From Helochares maculicollis (Eukaryota; Arthropoda; Insecta; Coleoptera; Hydrophilidae): a stretch of 39,201 nucleotides of DNA. Below the pieces are notes generated by a model. It was not told the origin of the DNA, did not search any database, and worked only from the letters and a program-made list of their open reading frames with translations. Shown here piece after piece: positions 21,840 through 34,329 of the stretch (position 1 is its first letter; the number at the start of each line of letters is the position of its first letter). A program made the position numbers and the translations under genes. The stretch spans positions 1-39,201 of the forward strand of contig JAWQRO010000431.1 of NCBI GenBank assembly GCA_033557835.1. Reading direction: 5' to 3'.

Positions 21840-23069
21840 GCAAGTTTCAAATTTTAGAGTATACTTATAAGTGTATTTTTTTCCTGGTACTATAAATACA
21901 ACACACTGGAAACAAAGACGCTTATACTTCACTTACTCGAGAGTAAAAATGTATTAAAGACTGAACATGCTTAATACATGCTGTAAGAAAATATAATTGC
22001 AAAAAATAAATTGCGACACAAAAGATTACATTTTTGATGTTTATGTAAATTAGTCGGTTAAACGGACCTACGGATTTACAATTCTCTATAAATTTCGGCA
22101 ATATTGAAACTGCAAAAGAACTGTTCAACTTTTTAAACTAGCGTTAAATATTAGAAAATACTTTTAAGTGTATTTAATCCTCCTGCAATAAATCCAAGAT
22201 ATTGGAAACAAAAACATTTAAACTCCGCTTACTCGGGGTTCGGTCTCTTCGCTCGCTCATTCCTCGTGTAGTGGAAATGTGCTAAAGCATAAACACGTTT
22301 AATACTTCCTGTTAGGAATAACCACCTTAAAAAATATAATGACTATACTTACGTCGTAACACGACACATTTGAGGTTTGAGAACATCAGCCGCTTAAACA
22401 GAGCTAGCGATTTTAAATTCTGGTCGCACTTTTAAACAAAGTAAAAATTTAAGGCACTTAACCAAAAGACACTGAAGTTTTACTTAGTCGGGAGTGAACA
22501 TATACTAAGGGGTGAATACGCTTAACACCCTCTGTACGCAATAAACAGATTCAGAAATATGATTTATAAACGTAAACCATGTATTTAATAATCATCTTGT
22601 CATAAATACAATATATTGGAAATAACGATTCTTAAGTTTCGCTAGGGCATCCTCTAGGTAATAAACAACTTAAACTTAAAACGTGTTTGTACAAATTTCA
22701 ACAAATTTTTTACATGCTCAAAGTAATTGTAAGTGCTTTTAATCCTCTTGCCATAAATACAAGACATTTGAAAGAAAGAAGTTTTAGCTTCGCTTGCTCT
22801 GGAATTATTATTTTATAACGCTCCTTGTAATACTTCACTGTAACATGCCTTAAGCAAATTATTAAATCTCTTCTGAACTCTATGAACGTATAACTGCATC
22901 TTCAAAGAAGAAAGAAACCATTAAATAAAATAGTTTATAAAAATATTGCATATACTCTACAAATTGTAAAAATTTGCATAACAAGCAGTTTTAAATAAAT
23001 CAGAGAGATCCAAATAAATTAAAAGGTCGTATAAGGTAAACTACGATGTTCAATAATTTTTCGATTTGA
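21840..23069. repeat. Complex diverged tandem repeat array, left part
   Basis: A recurring block, roughly 'aagtg-tattt-aatcctc-tgc-ataaat-caa-a-attggaaa' followed by 'aac/ag-cttaaacttcgcttactcg', appears at about 21860, 22156, 22590 and 22735. The anchor 'ggaaacaaagacg' and its variants sit at 21908, 22204, 22618 and 22770, giving spacings of about 296, 414 and 152 bases. A diverged version near 22466 divides the 414. Units are about 300 bp with truncated copies of about 150 bp. No protein frame is conserved. A lineage A mariner interrupts the array at 23070. Confidence 0.7.
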
Positions 23070-24214
23070 TAAGGGCGTTGCAACTAACTTTAATCTTTTT
23101 TGTTATGTTGGGACACTCTTCATATGTACGTATGTGAAGTTTCAATTAAATCTGTCAAATCATTCTTTGTTTACAAATCATTTAGTATCGACGTATCAAT
23201 GTATTTTTTACTATGAAAAAATAACGTATCGTGCAGTGGTTGAATTTTTATTTTTGGATGATTTAAAAGCAAAGGAAATTTATCAACGAATGTTGAAAGT
23301 GTATTAGGACTTCTCGCTTTTTACTCAGTTCAAAAATAAATTTGCTTAATTTAAACGTGGTTCTACAAACCTTGAAGATGATCCACGTCAAGGACGTCCA
23401 AAAGCAGCAACAACACCAAAAATCGTAGAAGAAATACAGAATATATTGGAAAATCGTCGAGTGACTGAAAGAGATTTATTAAATGCCCTAGGCATCTTAT
23501 TGGACAGTGTAAGCAATATTTTGACTGAAGTGACATTCAGAATGCGCTATGTACAATGGGTGCCGCATTCGCTAACAATAGTGGATTTTGTGCATCGATT
23601 CATGCTATGGATAAGACTTGAGTCTATCACCATAGCCCTGAATCAAAACAAGGGACAAAAAAGGGCTGTGAACCTGGTTCTTCGGCTTCGAAACGAGTTT
23701 GTGTAGAAATCGGTCAAGAAGGTATTCGCATCAGTGTTTTGGGATGCGAAAGGAATTTTGTTTGTGGATTACTTGCAAATTGATAAAACAATAAATTCAG
23801 AATATTATTGTAACCTTTTAGACTAGCTAAAGGAAAAAATTCTTAAAAAAATAACCGGTTTGCAGCGAAATAGTATTATTTTTCATCAAGACAATGCACC
23901 GTGTCACAAAAGCATTTTAATAATGGCTGAAATCTACTAATTAAAGATCGAATTGTTGGAGTATATGCCATATTCCATAGCGACTTCCATCTGTTTCTAG
24001 ACTAAACTGCATGCGAAGAAAGCGTTTTTCGTCAAATGAAGAGGTCATAACAGATGTGTATTTTGCAGCCCTCCGAAATTCTCACTTCAGGGACGGGACA
24101 AATTCGAATCTCGTTAGAACAAGTGCATTGATGTGTAGAGATTATACTGAATATTAAGTGTACTTTAAACCATAAAATTGTGTTTTCTTATAGAAAACTA
24201 ATTGGGCAACCTAA
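23070..24214 (+). mobile_element. Mariner, lineage A, copy 3 (longest of its family here)
   Basis: The right end reads 'ttgggcaacctaa' then TA at 24215-24216; the left end near 23070 is worn ('aagggcgttg'). The + strand encodes, in several frames, FLDDLKAKEIYQRMLKVY, then DDPRQGRPKAATTPKIVEEI, RVTERDLLNALGILLDSVSN (second helix-turn-helix), and near 23885-23910 the catalytic HQDNAPCHKS. A deletion removed most of the region holding the first catalytic aspartate. At about 1145 bp it is close to full length but has frameshifts and stops. It sits inside the complex repeat array, so it is younger than the array. Confidence 0.9.
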
Positions 24215-24299
24215 TATAAATCTTTTTGATTAGATTACGACCAGCTTACAAAAAAAAGGACATTTATTAAACGTAAAGGTGAACCGTAATTGTTGTATT

Positions 24300-25560
24300 A
24301 GGCCGGATTTCTATAGATTGATGTGTAAAAAACGGGCTATTAATCAATCTGATATAAAGCATTTAAAAACAAAACAATAAACTATCAAATGAGGTTGCAT
24401 TCTAAAGTTGTTGTAGTGCAAAGAAATATTAATATTTAAGAATTACAATTTAATAAAGGTATTGTCCAAGGACAAACTAACTACAATTATTTCTCGTGAT
24501 AAAAATTAAATCCGAATTTCATAAGCACTGTTTATAAAGTCGCTTTACCTTCGGTTACTCGGGATTTACTCATATCTTTCGCTCATTCATCTTGTAAGTG
24601 AAGATGTGTTAAAGAAAATATACGTTTTCTACTACTCGTAAGCTTGCTAGTATAATAATTACAAAATCGTGATACTGCTGCTTAGATTGTCGAAATTTTT
24701 AACATGTTTATCCCTTAACGCATTCTCACTGCCAATAAGTACAGTTTCTATATGATATTGTATTGCTGTTGCTATTTAAAGCCTGATATGGCAGAGATGT
24801 CATGAAGCAAAGACGTTTAAACTTCATTTAATCGTGAAGATAAGATGCGTTAAAAAATAAATAAACTTAATGGATCCTGTAACAAAATTGTGATAGATTA
24901 AATGTGCAAGTACATACATAAAATTTCAGTTTCATTTTCCATTGCAGATAGGTTTTTTTGTTGAATAATTAAAGAACTACAACCTTTTGTACTATTGCCC
25001 TTTATAGTACGTGCTGTGCTTAAGAACATTTTATATACACGCTACAAAGAGTAACTTTTTTAACAAGTAACTCATAATTAAATCAGAAAATTACAAATAA
25101 AAAAATATTTATAAAACTGTACTAATCCATTTTGGAATTTTATGTAATACAGAAGTAGTCTTCCATAGTTACATCGGATAAGTTTTCTTAAGAATATAGT
25201 AAATATAATGGAACGGGCTAATAACGGAATTGATATAAAGCATCAAAACTCAAAACAATAATCCAGCGATTAAGGTTGTCCAAAAAAGATTAATATTTAA
25301 AAGTTGGAGTCTTCAAGTATTAAAATTTAATTAATCTATTTTTTTCTATTTTCCTACTGTAGGTACAATTCAATATTCGTTTTAAAACAAATCCAGCATT
25401 GCTGTTGCTATCGAAGGCCTAAGATGCCAAAATAGTCTCGAACCGAAGCCATTTCAGTTTCGCTTACTTCTGTGAATAAAAATGTTTTGAGGAATAAACA
25501 TATATTATGCACCCCTTAGGGAATAGACACGCTTACTGCAATAAAACCGGGTTTCTTCTC
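24300..25560. repeat. Complex diverged tandem repeat array, right part
   Basis: The array seen left of the mariner continues. The 'cttcggttactcggg...gctcattca' type block recurs at about 24550, and 'gcaaagacgtttaaacttca' at about 24812. The block 'gggctaat-a-c-gatataaagcat...caaaacaataa' occurs at about 24334 and again at about 25214 (offset about 880). 'attgctgttgctat' followed by 'ggcctaagatgcca' or 'gcctgatatggca' occurs at about 24762 and 25397 (offset about 635). These nested periods imply a higher-order repeat that has been partly deleted. Confidence 0.65.
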
Positions 25561-26149
25561 TAGCTCTGCTCTGAATTAATTAATTTAAGAGTTATGTTTT
25601 TAGCATCCAGAAAACGCAAACAGCTCGGTTTTGCATGACAGCTAAAATCATCAATTTATCTTCTTACAATCCACCTTGCAATTTTCCGAATTCAAAAGAA
25701 AACTTACCAGCATCCCAAATATATTTTTAAAATATTAATTTGAAACCAAGTAATAATTAATTAGCAGAAAATTTAAAATAGGCTGTTGAGAAAAGGTCAA
25801 ATTTGGATTTTCACACCTATCAAATTAAAATATTGTGAAAAGATACATTATTCCTTCCTATTCTTAGCATGATACGTTTTTGTCAATTGCAACATTTTAG
25901 AAAGATATAATAAGTATATATTATTAATAAGATATAACGGGTATTTAAAAGTATTCATCACATACATTATGTTGTGCAATTGCAATAAGTAAAATCTCCT
26001 CTTAAACAACAATTCAAGAGAAGAAAAGGAATCCTCATTAATATAATTACTTTACCCTTAAACTGCTTGAAGTTACTTAAAAAGTAAGAAAAAGCCCATA
26101 GAATTTGCAAGGGAAACAATAGGAGACCTCCAGAAATTTGTTTAAGAAG

Positions 26150-26810
26150 AGAAAGGGAGGGAGGACCTTCCGGGCGCCACCCGATTCGCGACAACCCCGA
26201 TATTTAAATATAATTTTATTATAATGATGTGTTCGTCCCTATATACAGCTATTGAATTTTCAATCAATATCAGCACTAAAAACGTAATAAATTTTGAAAG
26301 GGTTCCAAAGAGAGGCCAGGTGGCCATTTTGGTAGATGTTCCTAGACTCCAAGCGTAACAGTTTGTATTCGAAAGTCGAGTTGGAAGCGCGATTCGGCCC
26401 AGCGCAGGTCGATATTGTGATACTGTGACTCCCAGGGCCTAAGCGCCACCCTCTGGACGGAGGAATTTCAACTTTAGTGAACCCCAGCGTATGGGAAATG
26501 CAACCCTCCACCTCCTTTTACACATATACGCCGAATGCCGTTTACTATTACTACCAAATCTGAAAGAGTTAACTCTGTTGTGGCAGGGCCTCAGCAAGAC
26601 CAAAGCGTGAATTCCGGGTTTGTTACCACCCGAGCGAAAGCCGAAGCCAAAGCGACGGGTTGTTCGAGGAAAGAGACAGGAGCGCGAGGGGAAGGTTTTT
26701 CCAACTTTTCAAAAATAACTAAAAAGTCAATTCAACATAAAATAACGGAGGTATATAAAACAGCTTCCCCTAAAAATCTTGAAGGTAGGGAAAAGGAAAG
26801 ATAATTATCC
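26150..26810. other. Less AT-rich stretch with short open frames, not identified
   Basis: Composition rises in GC compared with the flanks. A minus-strand frame at 26260-26511 and a + strand frame at 26535-26804 (89 codons, Lys/Ala/Thr-rich, ending GREKER) are open. Neither matches a family I know, neither has splice sites placing it in the Skeletor-like gene, and no transposon ends are visible. It may be an old mobile-element fragment or a conserved intronic block. Confidence 0.3.
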
Positions 26811-28495
26811 TTGATGACTTTCTACCTTTTTGCAATTGTATGCCGGACAGTTGTCTCTTTCTAATTCCATTAGCCTCCTCCGTCGTCAATTTCCGCACAA
26901 ATGTAGCCATTTTCCTTGCTAATATCTCTTTGAAGCACGCTTGTCTTTCACTTTATTATCTCTGTTTGTCTTAGCAAATATCATTTGAATGCCTTGGATT
27001 TCATGGGGTCGTTTATTTTGAAGGAGCGATCTAATGGCCATTGGTGAATGTCTGCAGTGCTTGAAGTATGGATATGCTTGAGTCATGGATGAGCTCAAAG
27101 AGCACTAACTCGTGACGAACTTTGATGGTGACCCTCTCAATATACTTTTGTGCTTTCTTGCCATACCGGATAACGGGAAAGGAAACTTACTAACCAAACC
27201 TACTGATGGCGGAGGAATTTAGGCAGTGACTGTCACTAAAACAAAATGGTGACATGACATTCGTTTATTATTTTGTAATAATTTTTTATACAACATTTAC
27301 AAGCCAGTCGCAATTTTAATTCTTTTGAACTGTAAACGTTGAATTCATTATAATCGTGCAACGATGTAAAACAACAACAAGCAAATTTTTCATTTTTTAA
27401 TTTAAAAGTGAAAATGAAAGTATGCTCTGTCCCAACTCATTATTGAAATAAATATTATGATAAAGAAATTATTTTTCAAGTTCAGGTTTTCTAAAACCTG
27501 GTAAACATTTTGGTTGTATTTCCACTTCTTGTCTTCTATTCCTATTTCTAGTTCATTTGCGATTTCAAATTGCTCTTTTAATTTTAAGAAACTCGACGAA
27601 AATTCAAAATGAGCAGTATTCACGCTGACAAAAATCGCATCAATACGATCAATTCCAAAAGCTCTGACAATGAACCATGATAATCATGAAGCATTATGAC
27701 TCATAAAATGTTGATAAGCAACGAAAAGGATAGAAACTGCTGATGATAGATCTAGAAAATAAGCATGAAACATTATAAAAATTATAAAGGATAAATCATG
27801 CAAAAACCGGAAAATTCTAGAGTACAATCATATGTGAATTAAAGCAATAAAAACTTCTATAATCTGAAAAAATCATGAACGTTTGGGAAGTAGGCATAAT
27901 AGTCATAATAGTGAAACGTGTAATGCTTGCCACTTATGTAACTGGGTCTTTGGTGTTTCAATTTAACCCAAATTTTTCATTTACTAATTCTTAATGGTTT
28001 TAAAGATATGCATAAAATATCAACTCTATAGATCTAATTTAACAACTAATTTATTTACTTCGGATATCATTACAGGAATATGTTTATATGTTAATTACAG
28101 GTTTCACTCACAGTTTTCCATAATCGATTCCACACTTTTGTTTTTCCACGGTAATGTTGCTTCTTTCGGCGTAAAAAGAAATTTGTCTAATGCTCAATTA
28201 AGACAATGATGCTAATCAAGCAATAAAACATATATCTTAGAATAAAATGATCAAGAATTATTACGAATTAATAGGAATATTTAGCATAATTTGGAGTAGC
28301 TATTATTTTTCATTTGTTTCTTATTATTATTCTGAATTACAACAAGACTTGAGAAGGGAAATGGAGACTGTTCATTGGTTAAGGGATACCACTGCCCTAA
28401 AAGCATAAAAAAGCATTACTTTGATCATTTATTTTGAGTAGGAACAAGAAATAGTTATGAGTTTTTTCAGAGACTATTAATGGTAATTAGAAGTA

Positions 28496-29761
28496 CGAGG
28501 TGTGTTCAAAAAGTATCGCTAATTTTGTGTTTTTTCAAAAATTATTTATTTATTCATGAATATCTATTTTGTCCCCTTCAAAGTAATTCCCATGAGATAT
28601 TATACACTTGTGCCAACGTTTTCCCCAATCTTCGAAGCACTTAAAAAAATCATTTTCCTTTATCTTGTTCAGCTCCTCCTTCGATGCCTTCTTTATCTCG
28701 TCAATATTAGCGTAGCGACGTTCTTTCATGGGTCTCTTTAGTTTCGGGAACAAGAAAAAGTCACAGGGGTTCAGATCTACGGCATCATTAGTGTGTTGTT
28801 TTTGGCCAAAAAGTTGCGCACAAGCAACGATGTGTGAGAAGGGGCGTTATCGTGGCGCAATAGCCAATTTTTGTTCTTCCACAAATCCGGGCGTTTCTGG
28901 CGGATTGCTTCACACAAATTGCGCATAACTTGCAGGTAATATTTCTTATTGACCGTTCTACCTTGTGGCAAGAACTCACGATGCACCACGCCCCTGCCAT
29001 CGAAGAAAACGGTAAGCAAAACTTTCACAGTCGACCGAACTTGGCGCGCTTTTTTCGGTCTTGGTTCGTGCGGCAGCTTCCATGGAGAAGATTGAGCTGT
29101 GGTTGCCACGTCATAACCGTAAACCCACGATTCATCACCAGTTATGACCCTCTGGAGCAAATTTGGAACGTCGCGGACAGAGTCTAACTAAAATTGAGCA
29201 ATTTTGGTACGAATTTCGCGGTGCTTGTCTCATGCCCAAATCATTTATAAAAATCAAATGGCACGAGCCGATCAATATGTCTAGGTCCTCAGCAACTTCT
29301 CTAACGGTGATTGGACGATTGGCGAATACCATTTTCTTCACTTTATCAATGTTTTCGTCTGTTGTTAAAGTGCTCGGGCGTCCGGCACGCTCTTCGTCGT
29401 TCACATTTTCTCGGCCTTCTGAGAACATTTTGTACCACCGATAAACGTTGCTTCGGTCCAAGGTAGCTTCTCCGTATGCCACAGTCAACATTCGGAATTC
29501 ATCTGCGCATTTAATTTCGTTTTTCACACAAAATTTGATACAGGTTCTTTGATTCACTTTTTGAATAGGTAAAAATCGAAGACGAGCCAAAACACGTGCA
29601 AGCAAAGCAGCTGTCAACAACTAACTAAACATTCAAAATGGCCGAACTTGTCGGTATAAGTGAGAGACATGAATACCAACATAACGCCACAAAAAATCGA
29701 AATTCGAATATACGTAACCCGCGAAAATTCAAAATTCACGATACTTATTGAACACACCTCG
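28496..29761 (-). mobile_element. Full-length mariner, lineage D (best preserved in the window)
   Basis: The 23-bp terminal inverted repeats (CGAGGTGTGTTCAAAAAGTA then TCG on the left) match the right end with one mismatch. TA duplications lie at 28494-28495 and 29762-29763. The length, 1266 bp, is typical for mariner. The near-identical ends and long frames indicate a more recent insertion than the other families here. The transposase gene is described separately. Confidence 0.96.
28550..29580 (-). pseudogene. Mariner transposase (DD34D), two frame breaks
   Basis: Three overlapping minus-strand frames together cover most of a mariner transposase of about 345 residues. The N-terminal frame, from about 29580 down to 29150, has the first helix-turn-helix (CIKFCVKNEIKCADEFRMLT), the GRPST linker and the second helix-turn-helix (RPITVREVAEDLDI). 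The middle frame (29160-28777) has RVITGDESWVYGYD with the first catalytic Asp, PHEPRPKKARQVRS and RHDNAPSHTS with the second. The last frame (28753-28550) has FPKLKRPMKERRYANIDEIK and the tail CFEDWGKRWHKCIISHGNYF. Frame changes occur near 29160 and 28770; at the second, the stretch expected to read PQPPYSP before the third catalytic Asp (in DLNPCDFF) is partly deleted. The N-terminal break also removes a stretch of about 25 residues. The enzyme cannot be made in active form. Confidence 0.95.
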
Positions 29762-30164
29762 TATGTAAAAAAATATTTAATTTTGAATACAAATTGGCGG
29801 CCTTAGAGCCATTCTTGCAGAACACTTTTTTTTCAAATATCCAATCGGGAGAACACGTATCTCGGGAAAAAAGAACAAATAAGTAAACTTTTTGTTACAG
29901 TACGCATCAAAAAATACTGAGGTGCATACGATTGTTTTAAATGCTTTTTGTCAAAATAATACGAGTTTCAACAAGATTCGATTATTCGTCAACAAAAATT
30001 GGCACTAAATTGTCCCTATTTTTTTGATCAATCCAAAAACGGATACGTACTTCACTAGATAATCCGATTGTGAACTTACTGTTAAATTTTCGAACCAATT
30101 CATCGAGAGGATTTTGAGCACTAATTTTGAAAAACGAGTTCAAAGTTTTATAGCTTCTAAGCTG

Positions 30165-31160
30165 TTCTGTAAGTGTTATTTTCGATAAGAACAACACAAT
30201 TTAATGGTTTGAATTATACTTCATTATTTAGTATAATTTCCCCGAATATCAACCAGCTTGTTCCAACGAGATTCGAATTAATGAACTCCATTTCTGAAGT
30301 AAGAATCTGGAAGGGCTGCAAAATACGCTTTAACATCTGTTATGACCTATCATTTGATGAAAATTACTTTCCACGCTAAACTTGTTTTAGGTCTGGAAAC
30401 AGATGGAAGTTGCTAGTGGATACGATGGATTCGAGCAACAGTTCGACCTTTAATTAATAAATTATAGCCATTGTCAAAATGCTCTTGTAATACGGTGCAT
30501 TGTCTTGGTGAAAAAAAATTATTTTCTTCTGCAAATCGGGTCGTTTTTCTCCTTTAGCTAGTCTAAAAGGTAACAGTAATATTCAGAATTTATTGTTTTA
30601 CCTGTTTGTAAGTAATCCACAAACAAAATTCCTTTCGCATCCCAAAAAACTGATGCTAACACCTAGTTGGTTGATTTCTTTAGCCTCTTGTTTTGATACA
30701 ACATCATGGTAATAGAGCCAAGTCTCATCCAAAGTGATGAATGAATGCACAAAATCTACTTTATTTTTTCTAAAACGCACTCAAAGTTGCTGTTTCAGTC
30801 ACTTGGCGATTTATCAATACGATATGCTATATTTTTTTCAACGACTTCTAGTGCTTTTCGACGTGCTCGACGTGGATTGTTTTCAAGGCTTGTATATCCA
30901 TGTTAAAATTCAGCAACTGATCTTTCTACTTTACTAATTGGAGGCAAAAGGGTCCTTACACACTTTTAACACTTGTTCATAAATTTCCTTAGCTTTTAAA
31001 CTTTCCAAAAATAAAAAATCAACTACTTGATTTTTCCATTCTAACAAATACTGTCGATACTAACTAGTTTGTAAACAAAGAAAGAATTCGCAAATTAAAA
31101 TGAAACTTCACATACGTTCATAAGAAGATTATACCAACATAGCAAAACAATTAGGCTAGT
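30165..31160 (-). mobile_element. Mariner remnant, lineage A, copy 4
   Basis: The left end carries the family 3' region ('ccaacgagattcgaattaatgaactcc...tctgaagt'). The right end reads 'ataccaacatagcaaaacaattaggctag'. The minus-strand frame at 30598-30780 shows KVDFVHSFITLDETWLYYHD, which holds the first catalytic Asp in LDETW, followed by a worn KQEAKE segment and CERNFVCGLL. N-terminal sequence is reduced to scraps near 30900-31000. Numerous stops make it inactive. Boundaries are approximate. Confidence 0.85.
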
Positions 31161-31986
31161 ACCAACGCCCTTTCTTATCCACCCGAAAATGTATCAGGAA
31201 TAAAGTCGTTAATAGCAATTCATTGATGAAAAATTAGTACGATGATGAAAAAATTTTACATGGTATGACACTAATTCTAATAATTCCTCAATTATTGGTG
31301 CTTGCTATTATCATTAGTTATTTTAAGAAACTCGAGGGATAAGGATATTCGCTATTTAGGATGCAGAAAAATGATTATCGTTTAGTTATGTAATTTCTAT
31401 ATAAATTACTCGCAAGTGTTTTATTTTAAGGAATACTCACTGTCTATTGACCTCATTTGTCTGAAATTTTTCATTTGTCTGAAAATATCAGAATTGTTCG
31501 AACTTTGAGGGAATTCGTTTTACTTAGCGTTATTTCTCACCAGCAATAAAGCATGAGCGGTATCTTTCAGCCAAACATTTAAAAGAATAGCAAATTTGCG
31601 TTCCTTATTTTTATAAATAAGATAACATTCAATAATGGCAAGATGTTGGTTTAAATGACAAGACGGCATTATGCAATGTTGGAGAATGTGCCACGAGTTG
31701 TTTGTAAATATGCGTACATTATTTGCATGCATTTTAAAATTATTTCTGTTTAAAGAACAATCAGACTCCTGTTAGATTAGAAAAGCAAATGAGTTGGTTG
31801 AAGGCACCAGTTTTATGCAATTATTAGGCGTAATAAAGTCTTCTCCTGCAACAAGTTCTCCGTAGCCCGTTTCTTAAATATGTTACCAGTATTCGTTTGA
31901 GTCTTCTTTTCTTACTGGCTTAATGTAGAACTTGAAGAAGTTTAATGCACTCAGTTTTCAATTTAAAGTGGTATTTTCTTTTTTTT

Positions 31987-32476
31987 ATGACTGATTTTCT
32001 GTATACCACTTTTAAGTCTTCATGTAGTGTTTGGTTCGAGACGTATCAGGGTGCATCTCTTACCATCTGTAGAATTTTAGATTGGCTTCTTTGCAAAGAA
32101 ACTTATTTTTAATAAATCGATACCATAATCTTATAATAACGTTCTAAATATACAAAATGAATGGTAAATAAATATATTCGCTGAGAATTTAAGTCCACTT
32201 CTAAAAGACACAAATTAAGAAGAATTCCGCAATGACTGATTTTCTGTATACCACTTTTAAGTCTTCATGTAGTGTTTGGTTCGAGACGTATCAGGGTGCA
32301 TCTCTTACCATCTGTAGAATTTTAGATTGGCTTCTTCGCAAAGAAACTTATTTTTAATAAATCGATACCATAATCTTATAATAACATTCTAAATATACAA
32401 AATGAATGGTAAATAAATATATTCGCTGAGAATTTAAGTCCACTTCTAAAAGACACAAATTAAGAAGAATTCCGCA
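31987..32476. repeat. Recent 245-bp tandem duplication
   Basis: Two adjacent units, 31987-32231 and 32232-32476, begin ATGACTGATTTTCTGTATAC and end AGAAGAATTCCGCA. By eye I count two base differences between them: T versus C in 'ttctttgcaaag', and G versus A in 'ataacgttctaa'. No coding frame crosses the junction and no transposon end is visible. The high identity makes this one of the youngest changes in the window, or an assembly duplication of two haplotypes. Confidence 0.95.
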
Positions 32477-33236
32477 ATACCTGAAAGTCTACAAAAGAAA
32501 AGGACGAAGGCAGTTTTTGCTTTTCGTAAAGAATTTACGAGCAGGCATAGAGTTAAAAATAAATAAAATTGTTTTTAATCAATGACTTTAACTCTACAAA
32601 TAGAGTACCACTTAACCGCGAGAGCGTCGAATACAAATTATAACCCAGATTTAATACGTATATACCAGACATGCAGTACTTTAAAACGTGCATTCCTCTC
32701 CGCCCCGTTACAAATGCATTTTCCTCGGTTTGGTTTGGTGCATCAGCCACCCTCACAATGCGAGCGCGTTTCAGTTAAAGCGTTTCGCCTTCATCTAATA
32801 TAGAGTATAATAGTGGGTAGTTTATGGGAAGTAATGCATTAAACGGTGAGGACAAATCAGAATCCTGCAGAAAAACAAAAGGGACAGAGGAAGAGAGCAC
32901 AATACAAGTGTCAGTGAGCGTCACGGTTGTTGGTGATGCTAAAAGCCTTCAAGTGAGAGCGAGCGGGAGTGGAAAATAGGGTTGCAAACGATGGAAGGGG
33001 TGCCCGGGTGGTGGAAGGTATCGTTTATGTTCCACCCTAGTACCTCCTTGAAAACGGTTTTCGTTATTCATTGCGAACTCTTCGAGCGTGTAGATTACAT
33101 CCTGGACCCGTCTTTTTTCCATCTTAAATGAAGTCAATTCATATAAAAGACCTTATGACTACCTTGGATACGGACGTGCCTTCGTTGGTACGCAGCTTAC
33201 ATACTGTAAGCGCATTCGTAGCATCACCTCCATGGT

Positions 33237-33356
33237 TCAAGCACATGCATTCCTCGAGCACATCCACATCTCTAACACATCCATTCCTCAAACAACTCCA
33301 TTGCTCAAGCACATCCATATCTCAAACAAGTCCTTATTCTAACCGCATCAATACCT
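33237..33356. repeat. 17-bp minisatellite, about 7 units
   Basis: Units of 17 bases (one of 18), such as TCAAGCACATGCATTCC, TCGAGCACATCCACATC, TCTAACACATCCATTCC and TCAAACAACTCCATTGC, run head to tail with 3-6 differences each. The short Ser/Thr-rich frame across them (33128-33367) is a product of the repeat and not a gene. Divergence between units suggests it is old. Confidence 0.85.
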
Positions 33357-34329
33357 CCAGTATATAAACCTTAAGCTCATCTAAGGACTTCTAACTTTAT
33401 AGCCTGAATATGGCGAATATCTAGGGGTGAGAGGGATCCCTCTTCTCCAACTGGTTTTAGTCCACACAACAGCAACAACATTCTGGAAAGTTTAGTTCAC
33501 ATCGCATATTCTCCACAACCATACCGCTTTTAATTGTGAACGTGATTGAACTCGCGCGCCAAGTTGATAGATTTTTTTTATTCAGTTTCGTATTATAATT
33601 TACACAAGGAGGAATCCTAGGGTAAATATTGATAAAATACATTATACAAAGTGTTCTTAGTTTCCAATGCGCCAACTTTTTGTTCAGAATTCACGCTTCC
33701 TGTATACCCAACAACCCGCCCAACGCCAAATAACCAACTTCCTTCACTACCCTAAGAAACCTCACATACTCCTCTTCTACATCTTAGATTTCATTTTCAA
33801 TTTAAAAACCTTTATAAAATCTCATCTAAACAATTAAAAAATCATAATCTCGTCTTAATTTATTTTAAAAATCACCATCAATCTTCATATCTAAGCCATA
33901 GAGGAAAACAATTTAATAGAAACTAGTAAGACTGGAGTAGGAGCCCAGAGACGGCTTAATGCTTCGCTCAGATCCATTAGGACAGCAACCCACACTAGTA
34001 CCGCAGCTTATATATGTCCTAAAAGCATACTTAACAGGAAGATACTTTTTCATTGAACTCATTTCTACCAGGTATACTCTAGATAACTAGGCTTAAAGTC
34101 ACATAATACACATAATGCGGTTTCTTTGAAACTGGTGTCCTAGAAATTAATGACATTGACCATTTTGAGATTAATAACAGCAAAGCACTAATATTTTTAT
34201 ACTTTCTTTGCAAAAGTTTGTAGTTTAAAATCTTTGCCTCGAAATTTTTTAAATGGGAAAAACTAAATAGCTAGAAAGTCTAAGCCATCTGATAACAAAT
34301 TTTCGGTTCGATAAGAAAGAGCATTGCTA

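Noticed and set aside
26535..26804. An 89-codon + strand frame as a possible gene inside the intron
   Set aside because: It has no known domain, no splice sites and no conserved motif; it is kept only as an unidentified stretch.
28556..29444. Several + strand open frames over the lineage D mariner
   Set aside because: They are antisense shadows of the transposase and show no family motifs.
29982..30379. Short frames on both strands between two mariners as a possible small gene
   Set aside because: They have no recognisable motif, and the + strand one overlaps the 3' region of the lineage A mariner.
33128..33367. A 79-codon Ser/Thr-rich frame
   Set aside because: The residues repeat because a 17-bp minisatellite lies beneath; there is no start context or family.
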